Origin: Pleurostoma richardsiae
Taxonomy: Eukaryota; Ascomycota; Sordariomycetes; Calosphaeriales; Pleurostomataceae
DNA: 64,000 nucleotides
Direction of reading: 5' to 3'
NCBI GenBank assembly: GCA_030052745.1
Contig: JANBVO010000010.1
Coordinates: 496,001-560,000, forward strand
Each line of letters opens with the position of its first letter. Positions within the stretch are counted from its first letter, which is position 1. Position numbers and translations under genes: made by a program. Shown one piece after another: positions 21,880 through 33,703 of the stretch. Under the pieces are notes generated by a model. The model made no database searches. It was not told the origin of the DNA and saw only the letters and a list, made by a program, of their open reading frames with translations.

Positions 21880-22564
21880 CCTCCACGTTTGGAGTCCAGG
21901 CCTTCAGATAGGACGAAAGGTGGCCTCTGAATAGGATTGATAAGTGAGAAAGCGGTAAGTATGCCGCTGTATGAAACCTAACGTTCTTCGCCCATAAGCT
22001 TGGCGAAAAGGGGCCACCTGAACACAAGCATGCAAGATGTTGTGCCACAGAGATCCCGCAGTTGGTCGTCACCCCGGTAGCGACGCCACAATCGACAAAA
22101 GGGTCAATACCGGCGGCGTACAGTGCGGTCGGCTTCATGTGTAGAGCCGCCGGCGACGGAGCTCACTCCAAATCGATATGTGACCCGTCTCACTTGCACA
22201 CCATCACCCCATGCTGCAGTGTAGTTGGCCTGTTTCTTCAACGTACGGCCTTTTACGTACTGTGTATGCAACCCCATCGAGGCATAGGCCAGGAGTAAAG
22301 ACCCATCGCTGTGCAGTCAGCCAGCCGGTCTGCGTTCCTATTGGCCGGCGCCGTGCATTAGACGCCGCTGACTCCGGTCGCGATCATGATCTAAGACACG
22401 CAATTCCTGTACTAATCTGGAATAGTAAGGCCTGATGACGGGCGGCCCAGGTGGGGGAAGGGCGGAACAGAACTTTAAAGAAGGACGCCAGCGCCTTCTG
22501 GAACCGGCCCCTAGTCCTGCGATCTGCCAAACTCCGCTTTCCAGAGCGAAACCCCCAAAGAAGC
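21880..22564. other. intergenic region upstream of the methyltransferase
   Basis: About 0.7 kb with no recognised gene. It separates the decayed amidase region from the methyltransferase gene and should hold the promoter of the latter. Composition changes from A+T-rich to G+C-rich at about 22000. Confidence 0.45.
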
Positions 22565-24098
22565 ATGGCTACTACGGCGCAAGGAACGAGCCCGAGCCCA
22601 GACCCGCAGGCGCAGGAGGCGCACTTGCACCAGGTGCTGGCCGCCAACCCATTGCAGGCGGACGTGAGTAAAGACTTCGAGCCGGGGAGGTAGTGCGGAG
22701 GAGAAGTAGTAACGCGCCTTTTTCCGACAGGATACCCCGCCTGATAATAATGACTCCCTCTATAGCGAAGGGTGAATTTCCAGCCTCACAACGCCGTAGA
22801 ACAGGTCTGACAGCTTATCCAGGGGATCTGCTAGTTACGAGACGTCTCTGAGGTCGAGCGTCCTGAATTACAAGTAGGTATATACACATCGGCCAGGAGG
22901 GTGATGACTGGCGACTTTCCAGTTAACCATCGCACGACTGCTGCATTAGATATGAGGTCAGCGCTGTAGAGAAGGTGGACTGCACGATACGGGTGTTGAC
23001 GTGTCACAGAACGGACGCCGCTATCATGCCTTCCGCGAAGGCTCCTACCTAGTGGTGAGTATCTTCGGCAAGAAAGAGGCAACGGCAAGGGAAATAGACT
23101 GACTGGACCTCCACGTAATAGCCGAATGACGAAGAGGAGCAGGACCGGATGGATCTCGGTCACCACATCTATCGTCTGTCGCTGGGAGGAAAGCTGTATA
23201 TGGCCCCCATTGGCAGCAATCCCCAGCGTGTTCTCGATCTCGGTACCGGAACTGGCATCTGGGCAATGGACTTTGCAGAGTGAGAGCCTGCCGCCTCCGC
23301 GAGTTGCTGTTAGTTTCTTCTGACATCGTTCTTAGAGAGTTTCCGTCTGCACAAGTTCTCGGGACTGACCTGAGTCCCATCCAGCCAAAATGGTATAGCG
23401 AATGACTTGTATCTTTCTGCTGCTTTTCACTAATGATTCGCTGGCAGGGTACCTCCCAACTGTACGTTTGAAGTTGATGACTACGAAGAAGATTGGGTAT
23501 ACCACACGCCATTCGATTTCATACATGGTCGGGAAATAGAAGGGTGCATAGGCAACGAGGAGAAACTGTTCCAGCAATCGTTCCAGCACCTGGCGTCGGG
23601 TGGATATATAGAGATGCAAGGCATCTACGCACAATTCAAGTCCGACGACGGCACGCTCGAGAAGGCCCAGGATGCTCAGCTATGGATGAAGAACATATGC
23701 GAGGGAGCGGCGAAGTTTGGCAAGCCCCTGGACACCGCGCCTGGTTGGAAGGACAAACTGATAGAAGCGGGCTTCGTGGATGTCCAGCAGGAGATCCGTA
23801 AGGTTGGTTCAGCGCCTTGCATAAGAACTGCTCCTCTCTTGGATAAACCTTCTAATGAGAATTTCAGATACCGATCGGACCCTGGCCCAAGGACCCCAAG
23901 CTGAGGGAGATTGGGACCTGCCAGTCTTTCCAGGAGCTCCAGGTTGTCGACTCTTACACACCCGGAATCTTCGGACGCGTACTGGGCTGGAGCGACGAGG
24001 AGATCAAGGTGTTGATTGCCAAGGTGAAGAAGGACCTCAAGGACCCTGCGATCCACCTTTATCTGCCTGTATACTTCGTCTGGGGCAGAAAGCCTTGA
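22565..24098 (+). CDS. LaeA-like SAM-dependent methyltransferase
   Basis: Nine exons: 22565-22663, 22731-22771, 22823-22873, 22950-22956, 23010-23054, 23122-23279, 23336-23392, 23448-23802 and 23868-24098, giving 347 residues. Exon 4 is only 7 nt (ATATGAG) but is needed to restore the family motif KYENGRRYHAF. SAM-binding motif I is DLGTGTGIW (120-128), then VLGTDLSPIQP and FDFIHGRE, and the C-terminal half has PGWKDKLIEAGF. The fold and order match the large fungal family of LaeA/Tam-like class I methyltransferases. LaeA itself is a nuclear regulator of secondary metabolism, but most members are uncharacterised, so small-molecule methylation is equally possible. Neighbours are a reductase and a bZIP factor. 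Confidence 0.9.
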
Positions 24099-25210
24099 GT
24101 GGCAGCTTGTACATATACGACCTTCTAGAACCAGTTTCGGTAGGTAACATATATCTGTACTTTCTGCAGCCTAGGACTTCGAGAACCACGAGCGGCGCGT
24201 TAACAGCAGAATACGGCGACACTCTTCTTGTCTGACAGCGGCCGCGTGCACCAATCCGGTCAGTCGGGACGCGTGGAGCTGAAACAGAGTCGTCAGTCAT
24301 CGCTGCAGGCTGATCTAAGAGGAGGCTTTGCCGCCAGTTTCTAGTAAGAAACTCGACACACGGCCGCGCAAAGTTTCCTTTTCCGCGCATCAAGACGCGC
24401 AACCAAGATTGCTGCTCGATGGCAAACGGCCTAGTCGGCGTGGCTTGGCCAGAACGCACATCATTTCTGTTTTCATTCCTCGTCCCAGCAGCTGGCGGCT
24501 TGAGCGGCAGCCAGTGAGACAATGGCATAGCCCAGCCACAAACCCAACTAGCAGTGAATCCTGCCGCATTTGGGCGCTTCTAGCCACTCTTTGCCTAGCA
24601 CTTCGGCAGAAGCGAGACCTCAACAAGAGCAGAGACAGCTGCGTGATGCGCCACATGGCGGATTCTGGACCAACCCGGCGACCCCCCTGAGCTGAGAATG
24701 TCTTCCGCGGGGCCACGCTTCGCCCGCGTGCTGTCTTGGCTGGCTGCTGGCAAAGCGTGGCTCTGAACCATCGGCTCGTCCGTTTGGCGCAAAAAAAGCG
24801 GGCGGGAGGCCGTGTCTATTGAGGGTCTGGATGGGTCGAAGCAGGGTATCGATACCCGGATCAGACAAAGGGGTAGCAATGGCATGCCTTGGCTACCTCC
24901 TTACCATGGCGACGGGATTTCCTAGAGTCCTCTTCCTTCCAAGACTGTCTCACGCCACGTGCTTTGCTGAAGGATTCGCCGGCTCGAGACCAATCTCGCT
25001 GTGTGCTGAGTATCTCTCGTCAGCGGGGGACACCCATATATCTTGGGGCCCTCGTCGAAGCTCCCCCTCCTTCACATCCACTCTGTCGGTAGCAAACAGC
25101 AAACACATTACCCCTGTCAATCGCAGCCTTTCAAGAAAGCAGTCTGAGAAGCAAGAGTATCGAATTTTCGCCCCTCTCAGATTTCATTTACCAATCCTCA
25201 CAAAACGGCC
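24099..25210. other. 1.1-kb intergenic region before the second reductase
   Basis: Open frames at 24037-24528 and 24328-24716 lie on both strands in overlapping frames and have no motif, so I treat them as chance. The pyrimidine-rich leader ending near 25200 fits a fungal promoter/5' UTR. Confidence 0.45.
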
Positions 25211-26317
25211 ATGGCTCGGCCATCCGACCTCGTGCTGATCACCGGCGCCACCGGCCACGTCGGGTCGTGCACGCTCCTCCACCTCCTCCGCGCCGGCCAT
25301 CGCGTCCGCGCCGCCGTCCGCTCCGAGAAAAAGGCCGCCGCTGTCCTCGCCCGGCCCGCGATCCAGGCCCTTCGCCCTGGCTCGCGCCTCACATTCGTCA
25401 TCGTCCCCGATATTACCGCACCCGGCGCCTACGAGCGGGCGGTCGACGGCGTCACGCACGTCATCCACATCGCCTCGCCGCTCGCGACGGGCGACGCCGT
25501 CCCGCTGGACAGGCACGTGGAGCACTTCATACGCCCCGCGGTGCGCGGCACCCGGGAGATGCTAGAAGCCGCCGCGGGGAGCGGCACCGTGCGGCGGGTG
25601 GTCATCACCAGCTCCATAACCGCCATCGTGCCCGTCGCCCAGATGGAGGGGACCGCGCCGCGCCTCACCGCCGTCCGGCCCACCGACCGCGTCCCCTGCA
25701 TCCCCGACCCCTACGAGTCCGAGTTCGCCGCCTACGCCGCCTCCAAGGTGGCGGCGCTGCAGGAGGCCGAGGCCTGGATCGCGCGGGAGCGGCCGGCCTT
25801 CGACGTCGTGCACCTGCACCCGTCGTTCGTGCTGGGCCGCAACGACGCCGCCGCGTCGCCGGGCGAGGCGCTGCGCGGCACCAACGCCGTGCTGCTGGCG
25901 ATGCTGCTGGGCAAGCGGTTCGGGCCCTTCGCGGGGGCGACGGTGCACGTGGAGGACGTGGCGCGGGCGCACGTCGCGGCGCTGGACCCGCGGGTCCCCG
26001 GCGACCAGAGCTACATCCTGAGCGGGCCGGCGCGGTGGAACGACGCCAAGGAGGTGGCGCGGAGGGCGTTCCCCGCCGCGATGGAGACGGGCCTTCTGGT
26101 GGGCCGGGGCAACGTGGACAGCACGTACCTGCCCATCGACTCGTCGCTGACGGAGGCGACGTTCGGGCTGGGGTGGGCGGGGTTCGAGGAGCAGGTCGTC
26201 AGCACCGTGGGCCAGTTCCTGGAGCTGAGGATGAGGCAGAGGGGCAGCTCGAGTCAGGGGTTGCCGGCGCGGGTAAAGCGGAAGGAGGTGCTTTCGCAGG
26301 TCAGCGCTAATGCCTGA
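25211..26317 (+). CDS. extended SDR reductase (dihydroflavonol-reductase-like)
   Basis: Single exon, 368 residues. Cofactor motif TGATGHVG (11-18), catalytic YAASK (Y175, K179), and blocks VIHIASP, VVITSSITA and LHPSFVLGRN place it in the same NADP-dependent extended SDR family as the gene at 15208. Third codon positions are strongly G/C, which leaves long overlapping frames on both strands (25267-26310 plus, 25562-26482 minus); these are shadows. The C-terminal 30 residues are charged and beyond the usual family length. It is transcribed in the same direction as the methyltransferase, 1.1 kb upstream, so a small biosynthetic pair is possible but unproven. Confidence 0.88.
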   Translation: MARPSDLVLITGATGHVGSCTLLHLLRAGHRVRAAVRSEKKAAAVLARPAIQALRPGSRLTFVIVPDITAPGAYERAVDGVTHVIHIASPLATGDAVPLDRHVEHFIRPAVRGTREMLEAAAGSGTVRRVVITSSITAIVPVAQMEGTAPRLTAVRPTDRVPCIPDPYESEFAAYAASKVAALQEAEAWIARERPAFDVVHLHPSFVLGRNDAAASPGEALRGTNAVLLAMLLGKRFGPFAGATVHVEDVARAHVAALDPRVPGDQSYILSGPARWNDAKEVARRAFPAAMETGLLVGRGNVDSTYLPIDSSLTEATFGLGWAGFEEQVVSTVGQFLELRMRQRGSSSQGLPARVKRKEVLSQVSANA

Positions 26318-27860
26318 TGGCCGGCTTTCGTTTTGGGATGTGACTGATACCGGACGGTAGCGCAAAAGGCTCCAGTGAGAAAAGGCGTTGGGTTGCACGG
26401 TTCGACTTGCTTGCGGAGTTACCGGTTTGTCTGTATGGTGTTGATAAGGAGATACCCAAGGGTTGAATACTGTGAACAGCAATGTGTTTAACTATTATAG
26501 AGCATATAAGAAGCGTCGTCACATAAAAGTGCTGTCTGTTTTCAGAGAGGGAGTCGAACGAGGGACCTCAGATTGCGTGGCTGTCCGATGAGGGCAAGGT
26601 GAGAGAAGAGGTAAACAAACGTCCAACGCGCCCTCGTGCAGTCGCCGCTACACCACCAGCGCAGACTTTCTGCACGTCACACCCGGCCTGCCCGATCGGC
26701 ATGCCATTGCATGCACCTCTGTCCTCCCTCTGTCGTCGCACCGTCCGCCCATCAGCACATCGCCACCATCATCACCTGGTGCATCGCCGCCCAACAGCGC
26801 AACAGAGGACTTTCACAGAGGGTAAGCCATAGACGGGCTAGCAATGGTCCCCATGGCAGCAAAAATGAAAAATAAAGTAAAGGGAAAAAGAGCAAAAAGA
26901 ACGACCTGGCCGTCAGCCGCCGGAAAAGGCCCATTTTTTCCTCATGGGAGGCCACTTCGCCGACGTGCACACGTCTCTGCGCGCTGTCACGCCTCCATGG
27001 CACTGCGTGGTTCTTGTGGTCCTGCCCCGATGTTGGGATATTTAGCCCCTAATTTGCTCCATAGGGGAAGGTCGGGGTGGAAGTACCCAGGTACCTGTCT
27101 GACCACGTCGGTGCCTACCGCCGTCGAGCTTCAAGATACCTTGCCTACCTCTGCCCTACAGTCGCAGCGGATCAGAACACGGCTTGCACTTTTTCCAGAG
27201 AAGAATATAAAGTGATCTTTGCCGTCTAGATTCCGTCGATCTTGAGGAAAACGCGCGTGATGCAGTCTGAGGTCGTCATCATCGTCTCCTGCTGCAAGCC
27301 TCGGCCTCACACGGCAACGGCTTCGAATCGACACTTATGCACCCAAGATCCACGTTTCTTCTGATACTTCATGAATGCCCTACATTCAGTTCATCATACT
27401 TGGACCATCAAAACAATCTTACCTTACCCACGCCGCTAAATCCTGCCGTGATGGATGATCCCCACGGCACTAATGCAGACGGCTGACAGACGGGGGTCTT
27501 CTTCCACGTGCACCCCCTCAGCCATGCCCAAAGGGTCCATGCATTATAGACTACTCGGCAGGGAGGAGATGCAGTAGGTTCCGAAGATCATCTCGCTCCG
27601 GATGCTGGGATCTGAGCGGATCCTTCGTAGGGTCGTCGAAAGAGATCACGGAGACGCTACAGGAAGGGGGTACGGGTACGAGAACCAGGCCGTCTCATAC
27701 ATCGACACAGCCCCAGCCCTGGTGTAGTTCTACGTCAGCCATCCGGCCATGGTCTGTAAATGGAGGCTGTGTTCATATCAAATCCTGTCTGTTAAGCGTC
27801 TTCAAGAATTATGAGCGACCTGTGAGTTGGGGACATCCTCCTTGACAAGCACTGAATGTC
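26318..27860. other. 1.5-kb intergenic region
   Basis: No gene is supported. At 26545-26575 the minus strand resembles a tRNA 3' half (AATCTGAGGTC, then TTCGA), but the T stem does not pair and no 5' half exists. AGGTACC-type words occur near 27090. Otherwise I see nothing. Confidence 0.45.
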
Positions 27861-28866
27861 TCATACCCCCAGTTCCAGCCTCCTCTCCCCTCTCTTCTCC
27901 CGCCAGTAATTTGTTGCCTCTAGTAGCTCCCCGCATCCTCCCAGAAGCCAGCCCCATTTCCGCAGGAACGCCACCGTCGCCTCCCACCCCCTGGGATCCC
28001 ACGGCTCCCCCCACACGATGAGCGCCGGCTCCTCCGAGGCCCCCGTGCCTCCCGCCTCCATCACGTCGAAGCACAGCCCGTCCTCGTCGAACAGGTCCGG
28101 GTCCGCCGTCGCGAGCAGCAGGTTGTCGCGCATCCGCGGGATGGGGAAGAGGTCGATCCACGGGTGGTGCGGCACCGTCAGCTGCAGGGTGGTGGGCCGC
28201 AGGTTGTCGGGGCAGGAGGGGGGCCTCCCAGCCGCTATGGGGGGGTGGGACGGGCCGAGGCCCGGGCCCTCACGGCCGAAGGGGGACAGGGAATCGTATA
28301 TCAGCCACTCGGTGGCCACGCCGAGCATCGTCGCGTTGCGGGCCAGCGCCTGGAAGACGTTGAACTGCACCAGCGCGGGCAGGTGGGCCAGGCACGCCTT
28401 GCCGCTCAGGTAGTCCGCGTAGGCCTGCTCCGCGAAGCGCTCGTATCTGGCGCGCCTCTCCGGTAGCGAGAGGCGGCAGACGCGAAGCGCGCTCTCGATT
28501 TGCGATGGGGACGGCGGCGGCTGGCCGTCGGATGGTGGCGAGCCGTTCTCGTCTGACCCGCCGTGTCGTTTGCTCTTCCTCCTGCCTGTTTCCACGCACA
28601 AGTCAGACCTGGGTCTCAAAGAAAAGGCTAGCGTGGACTCAATTCGTTGGCATCTGCTACTGACGATACGCCCGCTGGTTGAGGCGGTTCTGCAACCTCC
28701 TCCTCTCCACTGTGCTCGTCACGCCAGTCCAGTCTTCATCTGGCTTGCGCGCTTGCAACTGAGGGGCCATTGGCGCGAGCTCGATGGCCTGGTTATTCGG
28801 ATCGGCTGGCGGTACTTCCATGTTGGTGGCCATTGCAGTGACGTCGGCGTACCAGATTGGCTGCAC
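27861..28866 (-). CDS. bZIP-type transcription factor with DUF3425
   Basis: Two exons on the minus strand, 28866-28665 and 28585-27861, give 308 residues; the intron (GTCAGT...ACAG) lies inside the basic region. The junction yields VERRRLQNRLNQRAYRRRKSKR (about 54-74), the basic DNA-binding region of this fungal bZIP group. No clear leucine zipper follows. Instead a short disordered Ser/Pro part leads into DUF3425: HPWIDLFPIPRMRDNLL, then ALIVWGEPWDPRGWEATVAFLRKWGWLLGG and a final EATNYWREKRGE. Members are nuclear regulators of stress response and secondary metabolism. A second possible start is the Met at residue 12. It faces the reductase gene tail to tail. Confidence 0.88.
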
Positions 28867-30666
28867 CAGGCGCTTCTAACGTTGAAGGTTGTTTACAGTG
28901 GGAAGGCGAGACAGGGCCTATTACCATATAAATGCAGCCTGCTTACCCCCCTCTTGGCCCACAAAGCCACATGGGGATTAACTTATACTAGGTAGACGGA
29001 GCAAAGCGCCGTTGTGGGACTCGGGTTTACCGGCGATTTGGGAGAGACGAGTCCGACCATGCAACCTACCTGAATCAGGAGACGGAATGAGTCGTGCTTC
29101 GCCTCATTGGCTCCCTATGGGCTATGTAGATATGCCGCACTGCACGCTGGAACAAGGTTCTCACAGCGCCAGATGGCGCTACTCGGTAGCAGCCGTCTTA
29201 GTGAAAAGTGCCGACCCACGCTCTAACCCGCAGTTAAGCCGACCCTGGGACTTCACGACCTCCTCCGGGAGAGATTTGTAGTTGATGTCCGTCAAATGCA
29301 TTGTTTCGGCTATCATGGCACCGAAAATGGTGGTCAGGAAGCTCGTTGACGCTGAAGTTGGGCTGCAGAAGTTGAGTAGTGAACGCGATTTCTACAATAA
29401 TTCAAGGACAAAGAATCATAGCTATAATGGCTGACGGAGCGCAGACAGAGACGGATATTGCATCAAGTCCAGCAGTGTCCATCCACACGCCCCAAGGTCG
29501 GTGATCCTTGTTCTACCGAGGACCGGGAGCGAGAGCGAGGCCCACTTACGTGAGAGATCTTCTTGTCACCGAAGAGCACATGAGTATGCCAAGGTACCGA
29601 TTCAGTATCTCCAAATGATGCTGAAGCCATCCGCGACATCTTGTACCCCCTCGGAGCGAAGTCCATCTTTCCAAAGGCAGATCTTGGTGATGACGTCCTC
29701 GAGTTGTGCCACAAGCGAGAAGATACTCGGCCAAAGGATTGTACGCATAGCAGAAGAAGCCTTAGCATCGATTAGAATTTGAGTTGTAGACATGAAAGAT
29801 GCTCCACGGAGACAGTCTGGTTCTGGTGTCCATCCGCAAAGCCAGACCTGCCAGAACCTACCGATCATTTCGTTGCTGTTGATGATTTCATGATGCAGGA
29901 CTCCCCAAGAGGATCGTGCCGAGGACGAGGTCTCGGATGAGGATGGGAGTTGGCTTGGAGAAGGTCGTATTGACTTGGGCCCCTGCATCAACCCCCTGGA
30001 TTCGTACGAGGTGCATCTTTCCCTCTTGTGGATTAGAGCTGTCAGCCGGTTGCATTAGCTCCAGTGGAGTCAGTGGAGCCCGCTGCCGGCTTCTCCACTG
30101 AAGTTGACCTTATCTTGACCGCTAAGTCACATCCCCCGGCTGCTCCAAGAACGCAGCGATTGAGGAACAACACTGCATGGGGACTACAATCCACATACGA
30201 CATTTAGACTGTCCTGGCCCCTCAATAGCAGAGTCTCCATCCCATGCGGGCAGAACTGCTGCTTTCGTCCGCCCGGGGAAGCAGAAGCTCCTTCGACGAG
30301 CATTTCGGTTTCGATCTTCGGGTACGGCCTCGGAGTGGCGCTGGAATGCGTATAAATGTGCGGCGCGTACCTTGTGGAACAATACGCGTGGACAAATCAG
30401 GAGCGCCTTGAATACCATGTCCACTCCGAAGAATATCCACACAAAATATCCGATCTTCGAAGAAGAAGACCTCGCCGATTTTCTACAGCTTCTTGAACTC
30501 CTCGCCTTACTCATCCTTTATGTCCTTAGTCGTGGCCTGACCGTTGGGCAACGAGTTGTGGGAAACCCGTCGTCCACGGCCACATACAATGCGATTCTAC
30601 ACAATTCGCAGGTTAGTATGGTAAAGCGGGACAGACACTATTTTTACCTATGAAGTGTCGTTGCTT
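28867..30666. other. 1.8-kb region without a clear gene
   Basis: Small frames only. On the minus strand, 29602-29991 (129 codons) and 30122-30514 (130 codons) read like fragments of proteins (for example GVLHHEIINSNEMIGRFWQVW) but match no family I know. They may belong to the decayed HET-type gene to the right or to an unrelated relic. Confidence 0.4.
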
Positions 30667-31790
30667 TCACCGAAATATCTGATAACTGATATATCCGTGG
30701 TCATCCATTACTTGAGTGCTAGCCAGTGCTGCTATGGACTCCATGTTCGCTTTCTGTGCCCTTGAAAGAGGATTCCACGATTGCCCAAGAGATCCAGCAT
30801 AGACGCCTTCCCCCTTCCCAGACACCGAGTATCGGCTAGTCGCTTCTGCAGGTCTAAGGACATATGGAACTTTGGTGTAAGAAACACCAGAGTCTGATCC
30901 CCTCTCTCTCTCCCCTCCGGGCTGGGGAACCACGGCTGTGGTTTCCCAGTTCGTTGTAGAGAAGCATTTGCGTGCGGCTTTAGATCAGGACAGCTGCCCT
31001 CAAATTTGGACATTTCGATGTCTGTAGGTTGTGGCTCCTGGGCTGGATCCGTGACCACGTCATCTAGCCATCTCATGTACTCGACAAAACCGGAGCTAAG
31101 AGAACCTGGAGCCAGGGAGCTATTTGACAATAGCCCAACAGCGATCGTCTTTCCGACGTTGAAATAGTCGTTAGGACTATGTTCCGCATGCGTCGCTGCC
31201 AAGGTCGCACACTCATTTACCCATTCCCTGTTTGACCACAAGATTATAATTGGAAAGATCAAGTAGGTTCTGAATCAGTCAAGCTCCTGGTTCAGTCGAA
31301 ATATGCCAGGATGGAAAGGCGTGATGCAATGGCGCGAAGATGTCGGCATCACCATTCCTCCTTCCGCCGAGCCACACGACCACACGTGCGCCATTCGAGA
31401 AGACATGTTTCATGTCCTTGACCTGATGACCACGTTCCTGAATGTTCCCTCGATTGATGCACAGCATATCAATCCATAAGAGACGTGAATGAGGAGGATA
31501 TCGTATGTTAGTCAAGTAAGGCTTGATGAGGGTTACCAGTGACAAGAAACCATTGGCCGTTATATTGGATCGATTTCCCTCTCGTAGGATTCCCCCAAGC
31601 ACGCGAGAGAGCCCCATATGGGAGCCTATCAGAATGGCGAGCTGCTAAATACTAATAGCCCTCAGCAAACTGGGTCATCGTCGTGTCCGGGTGCTAGAAT
31701 TACAACGCGAAACTGTCCGTCTCGGGCACGGAATAGATCGCTATGCTGGGCGTTACCATACTTTTCTTGATACTGAAGTTTCTTGATTAT
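30667..31790 (-). pseudogene. HET-domain (heterokaryon incompatibility) gene relic
   Basis: The minus-strand frame 31617-31279 contains a HET core: SNITANGFLSLV, then LLWIDMLCINRGNIQERGHQV and GARVVVWLGG. Upstream, 31790-31690, the fragment FRVVILAPGHDDDPV resembles the start of such proteins but is followed by stops, and no usable intron of normal length connects the parts. Downstream, 31262-30732 is a 176-codon frame that could be the C-terminal half, but I cannot match it. HET proteins trigger cell death on fusion of incompatible hyphae and their loci often decay. The identity of the domain is firm; the extent of the locus is not. Confidence 0.65.
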
Positions 31791-33703
31791 CAGCGCTCAT
31801 CGTAGATGTAAAGGAGTTCCCATGGAAGTGAGGTAGAGAGTGCTGGATATGACGTGGAGACACAGAAGAAGTAGCATAACGAAGGAGTTGGAAGTATGGC
31901 AACCGCTAAGGTGGCGGAAGGTCAGCGGCCCAGTCCAAAAGTCTCGATGTTACTGAGGCGAATCTTTCCGTCTAGATGATTATGCGTATAGCCATATTCT
32001 TTCAGTAATACTTGAAAGTGAGAGAAACCCCGACGTGATTGAGGCTCAATAGGCCGATGAACTAAGTTGCGACATGCTACTGCTTTGGTTGTGACTCGTC
32101 CGAGTAGCGCCCTGGTGAGTGCGAGCGATACTTGAGTAGATTGCAAAGTCACGTGGGCGTAACAGAGACATTTCTCGTAGTGCGCTGTCAGTGTCAAGCG
32201 GGAGGGTTCAAAGGATATAACTACTCGATTATAACTACTCAATTACTGTGTGTAGGATGGCAACGAAGGTGGAATCAGCCTTCTGATCAAGCGGCCAGCT
32301 AAGTAAGGCTAGTAAAAGAGGAGCGTTGAGAGGCAGTCGGCAGCTGATTGGATCTGGTTGCGACTGCGGCCCAATCGAAGGGTCACTGGCTATTCGACGT
32401 GGCAGAGACTGGGTGCCTAATATTCACACCATGAGGCAGCCCAAGTCTTTGCTCGGAAGAAGTCTCGCCATCTGCTGTCCTTATTCCCTAGACCACTACC
32501 TGGATACTACCTAAGTTCTAGCCGAAGTTAATATACCCGTGCACGGGATTATCTCCACGCCAGGTAACGTACACTCGTGACAGCCTTTTCATGACATATT
32601 CAAACGAACGCCGACAGGTCTCTCTAAACCTTTTAGAGTTGACAAATAATCATTGCAATAAGTTCAAATCATGTATGCATAACCGACATTTCAGTCTTAG
32701 AGCATGATAGAAACCAAGCTACTCTTAGGGACCACGCGATTGAATGTATCCTTAGGCAGTCTCTATTAGATAGAGTCTCTGCAGAAGTTGAATAATAAAC
32801 CTAGCATAGTGGGAGTGCAACCTTGACATTTGCATCTCTATCACATTTCTATGTGCTCCTTAAGGGACAGACCTGTCTATGTTTTCATATGCCGACATTA
32901 CACCAGTGAGTCGAACGTGTCGCATCAACGTGATTCTAATGTCATGTCATAGGTAGAGGAATGAGTCCTTTCCGACAAATATTTACCTTGCGCGTATTCG
33001 TATGAGTCGGATTGTCACCCTAGCGGCTAAAGTCATTCTTGGGCAACGACCAGATAGGACAGCGACAATTGAGCCTCACTTCAGGATTGGAACAACAAAA
33101 TGATATCTGCCGCATCTCATCAATATAGTCAGTGGTTTCCGGGCGCTTTTTCTTCTATCATACAAAAAGACTGCGGGGAAGGACTCTCGCCGCCCCAGTT
33201 ATATCAAAGTCTGCAGTTGACGAAGAACAACTCTCGAAGTTCAAGTTGACTCGCCGACAGACAAGAGTATACGCCATATTGAACCTCGCGATCCCGACAG
33301 GATATGAAGCTGCATGAATTCACTGCGGTCCATGTGCATGTAGCGACATACATATCTACGAGGCGCAGCCATCCGTTGGTTGCCTAATCAGGCCACAACC
33401 CCAAACTGGATTCCATTTCAAGCCTAACGTTGGTCTTCGCGTTTCGGCACGGCCACCTCAAGTTCTGCAACTTCCCGTCTTTCTATAACTCTGCACATAA
33501 CACCACAGCAAGGTATAAATTGACCTCGGGTCGCCTGTCACTATCTCCTCCCTGCTCATCGCTTTGTCTCTCTCAAGAGGGCTTCGGTCGGGAGTGGACA
33601 CGGGAAATTTTCACTTCGCCGCAACCGAAAGGCACCAACCGCCGTGGAGTGAGGTCAGCTTAGGCGGCAAAACCAAACTCATCCACCTATACTCGGAGCC
33701 AGA
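31791..33703. other. 1.9-kb A+T-richer intergenic region
   Basis: Frames are short and interrupted; no repeats, RNA genes or domains recognised. The composition suggests old, mutated DNA. The last 250 bases contain the promoter of the AAA ATPase gene. Confidence 0.45.
33515..33520 (+). promoter_or_regulatory. putative TATA box of the BCS1-like gene
   Basis: TATAAA lies 184 nt before the ATG at 33704 and is followed by a C/T-rich stretch, a common arrangement in filamentous fungi. Confidence 0.4.

Noticed and set aside
25267-26310. 347-codon plus frame and 306-codon minus frame (25562-26482) within the second reductase gene
   Set aside because: Both are Arg/Pro/Ala-rich shadows caused by very high G+C at third positions; only the SDR frame has motifs.
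26540-26600. possible tRNA on the minus strand
   Set aside because: AATCTGAGGTC and TTCGA resemble a tRNA 3' half, but T-stem bases do not pair, there is no T33, and no 5' half or acceptor partner is found.
9013-33703. transposon or LTR copies in the gene-poor parts
   Set aside because: No transposase, integrase or reverse-transcriptase motifs and no long terminal repeats were seen by eye.
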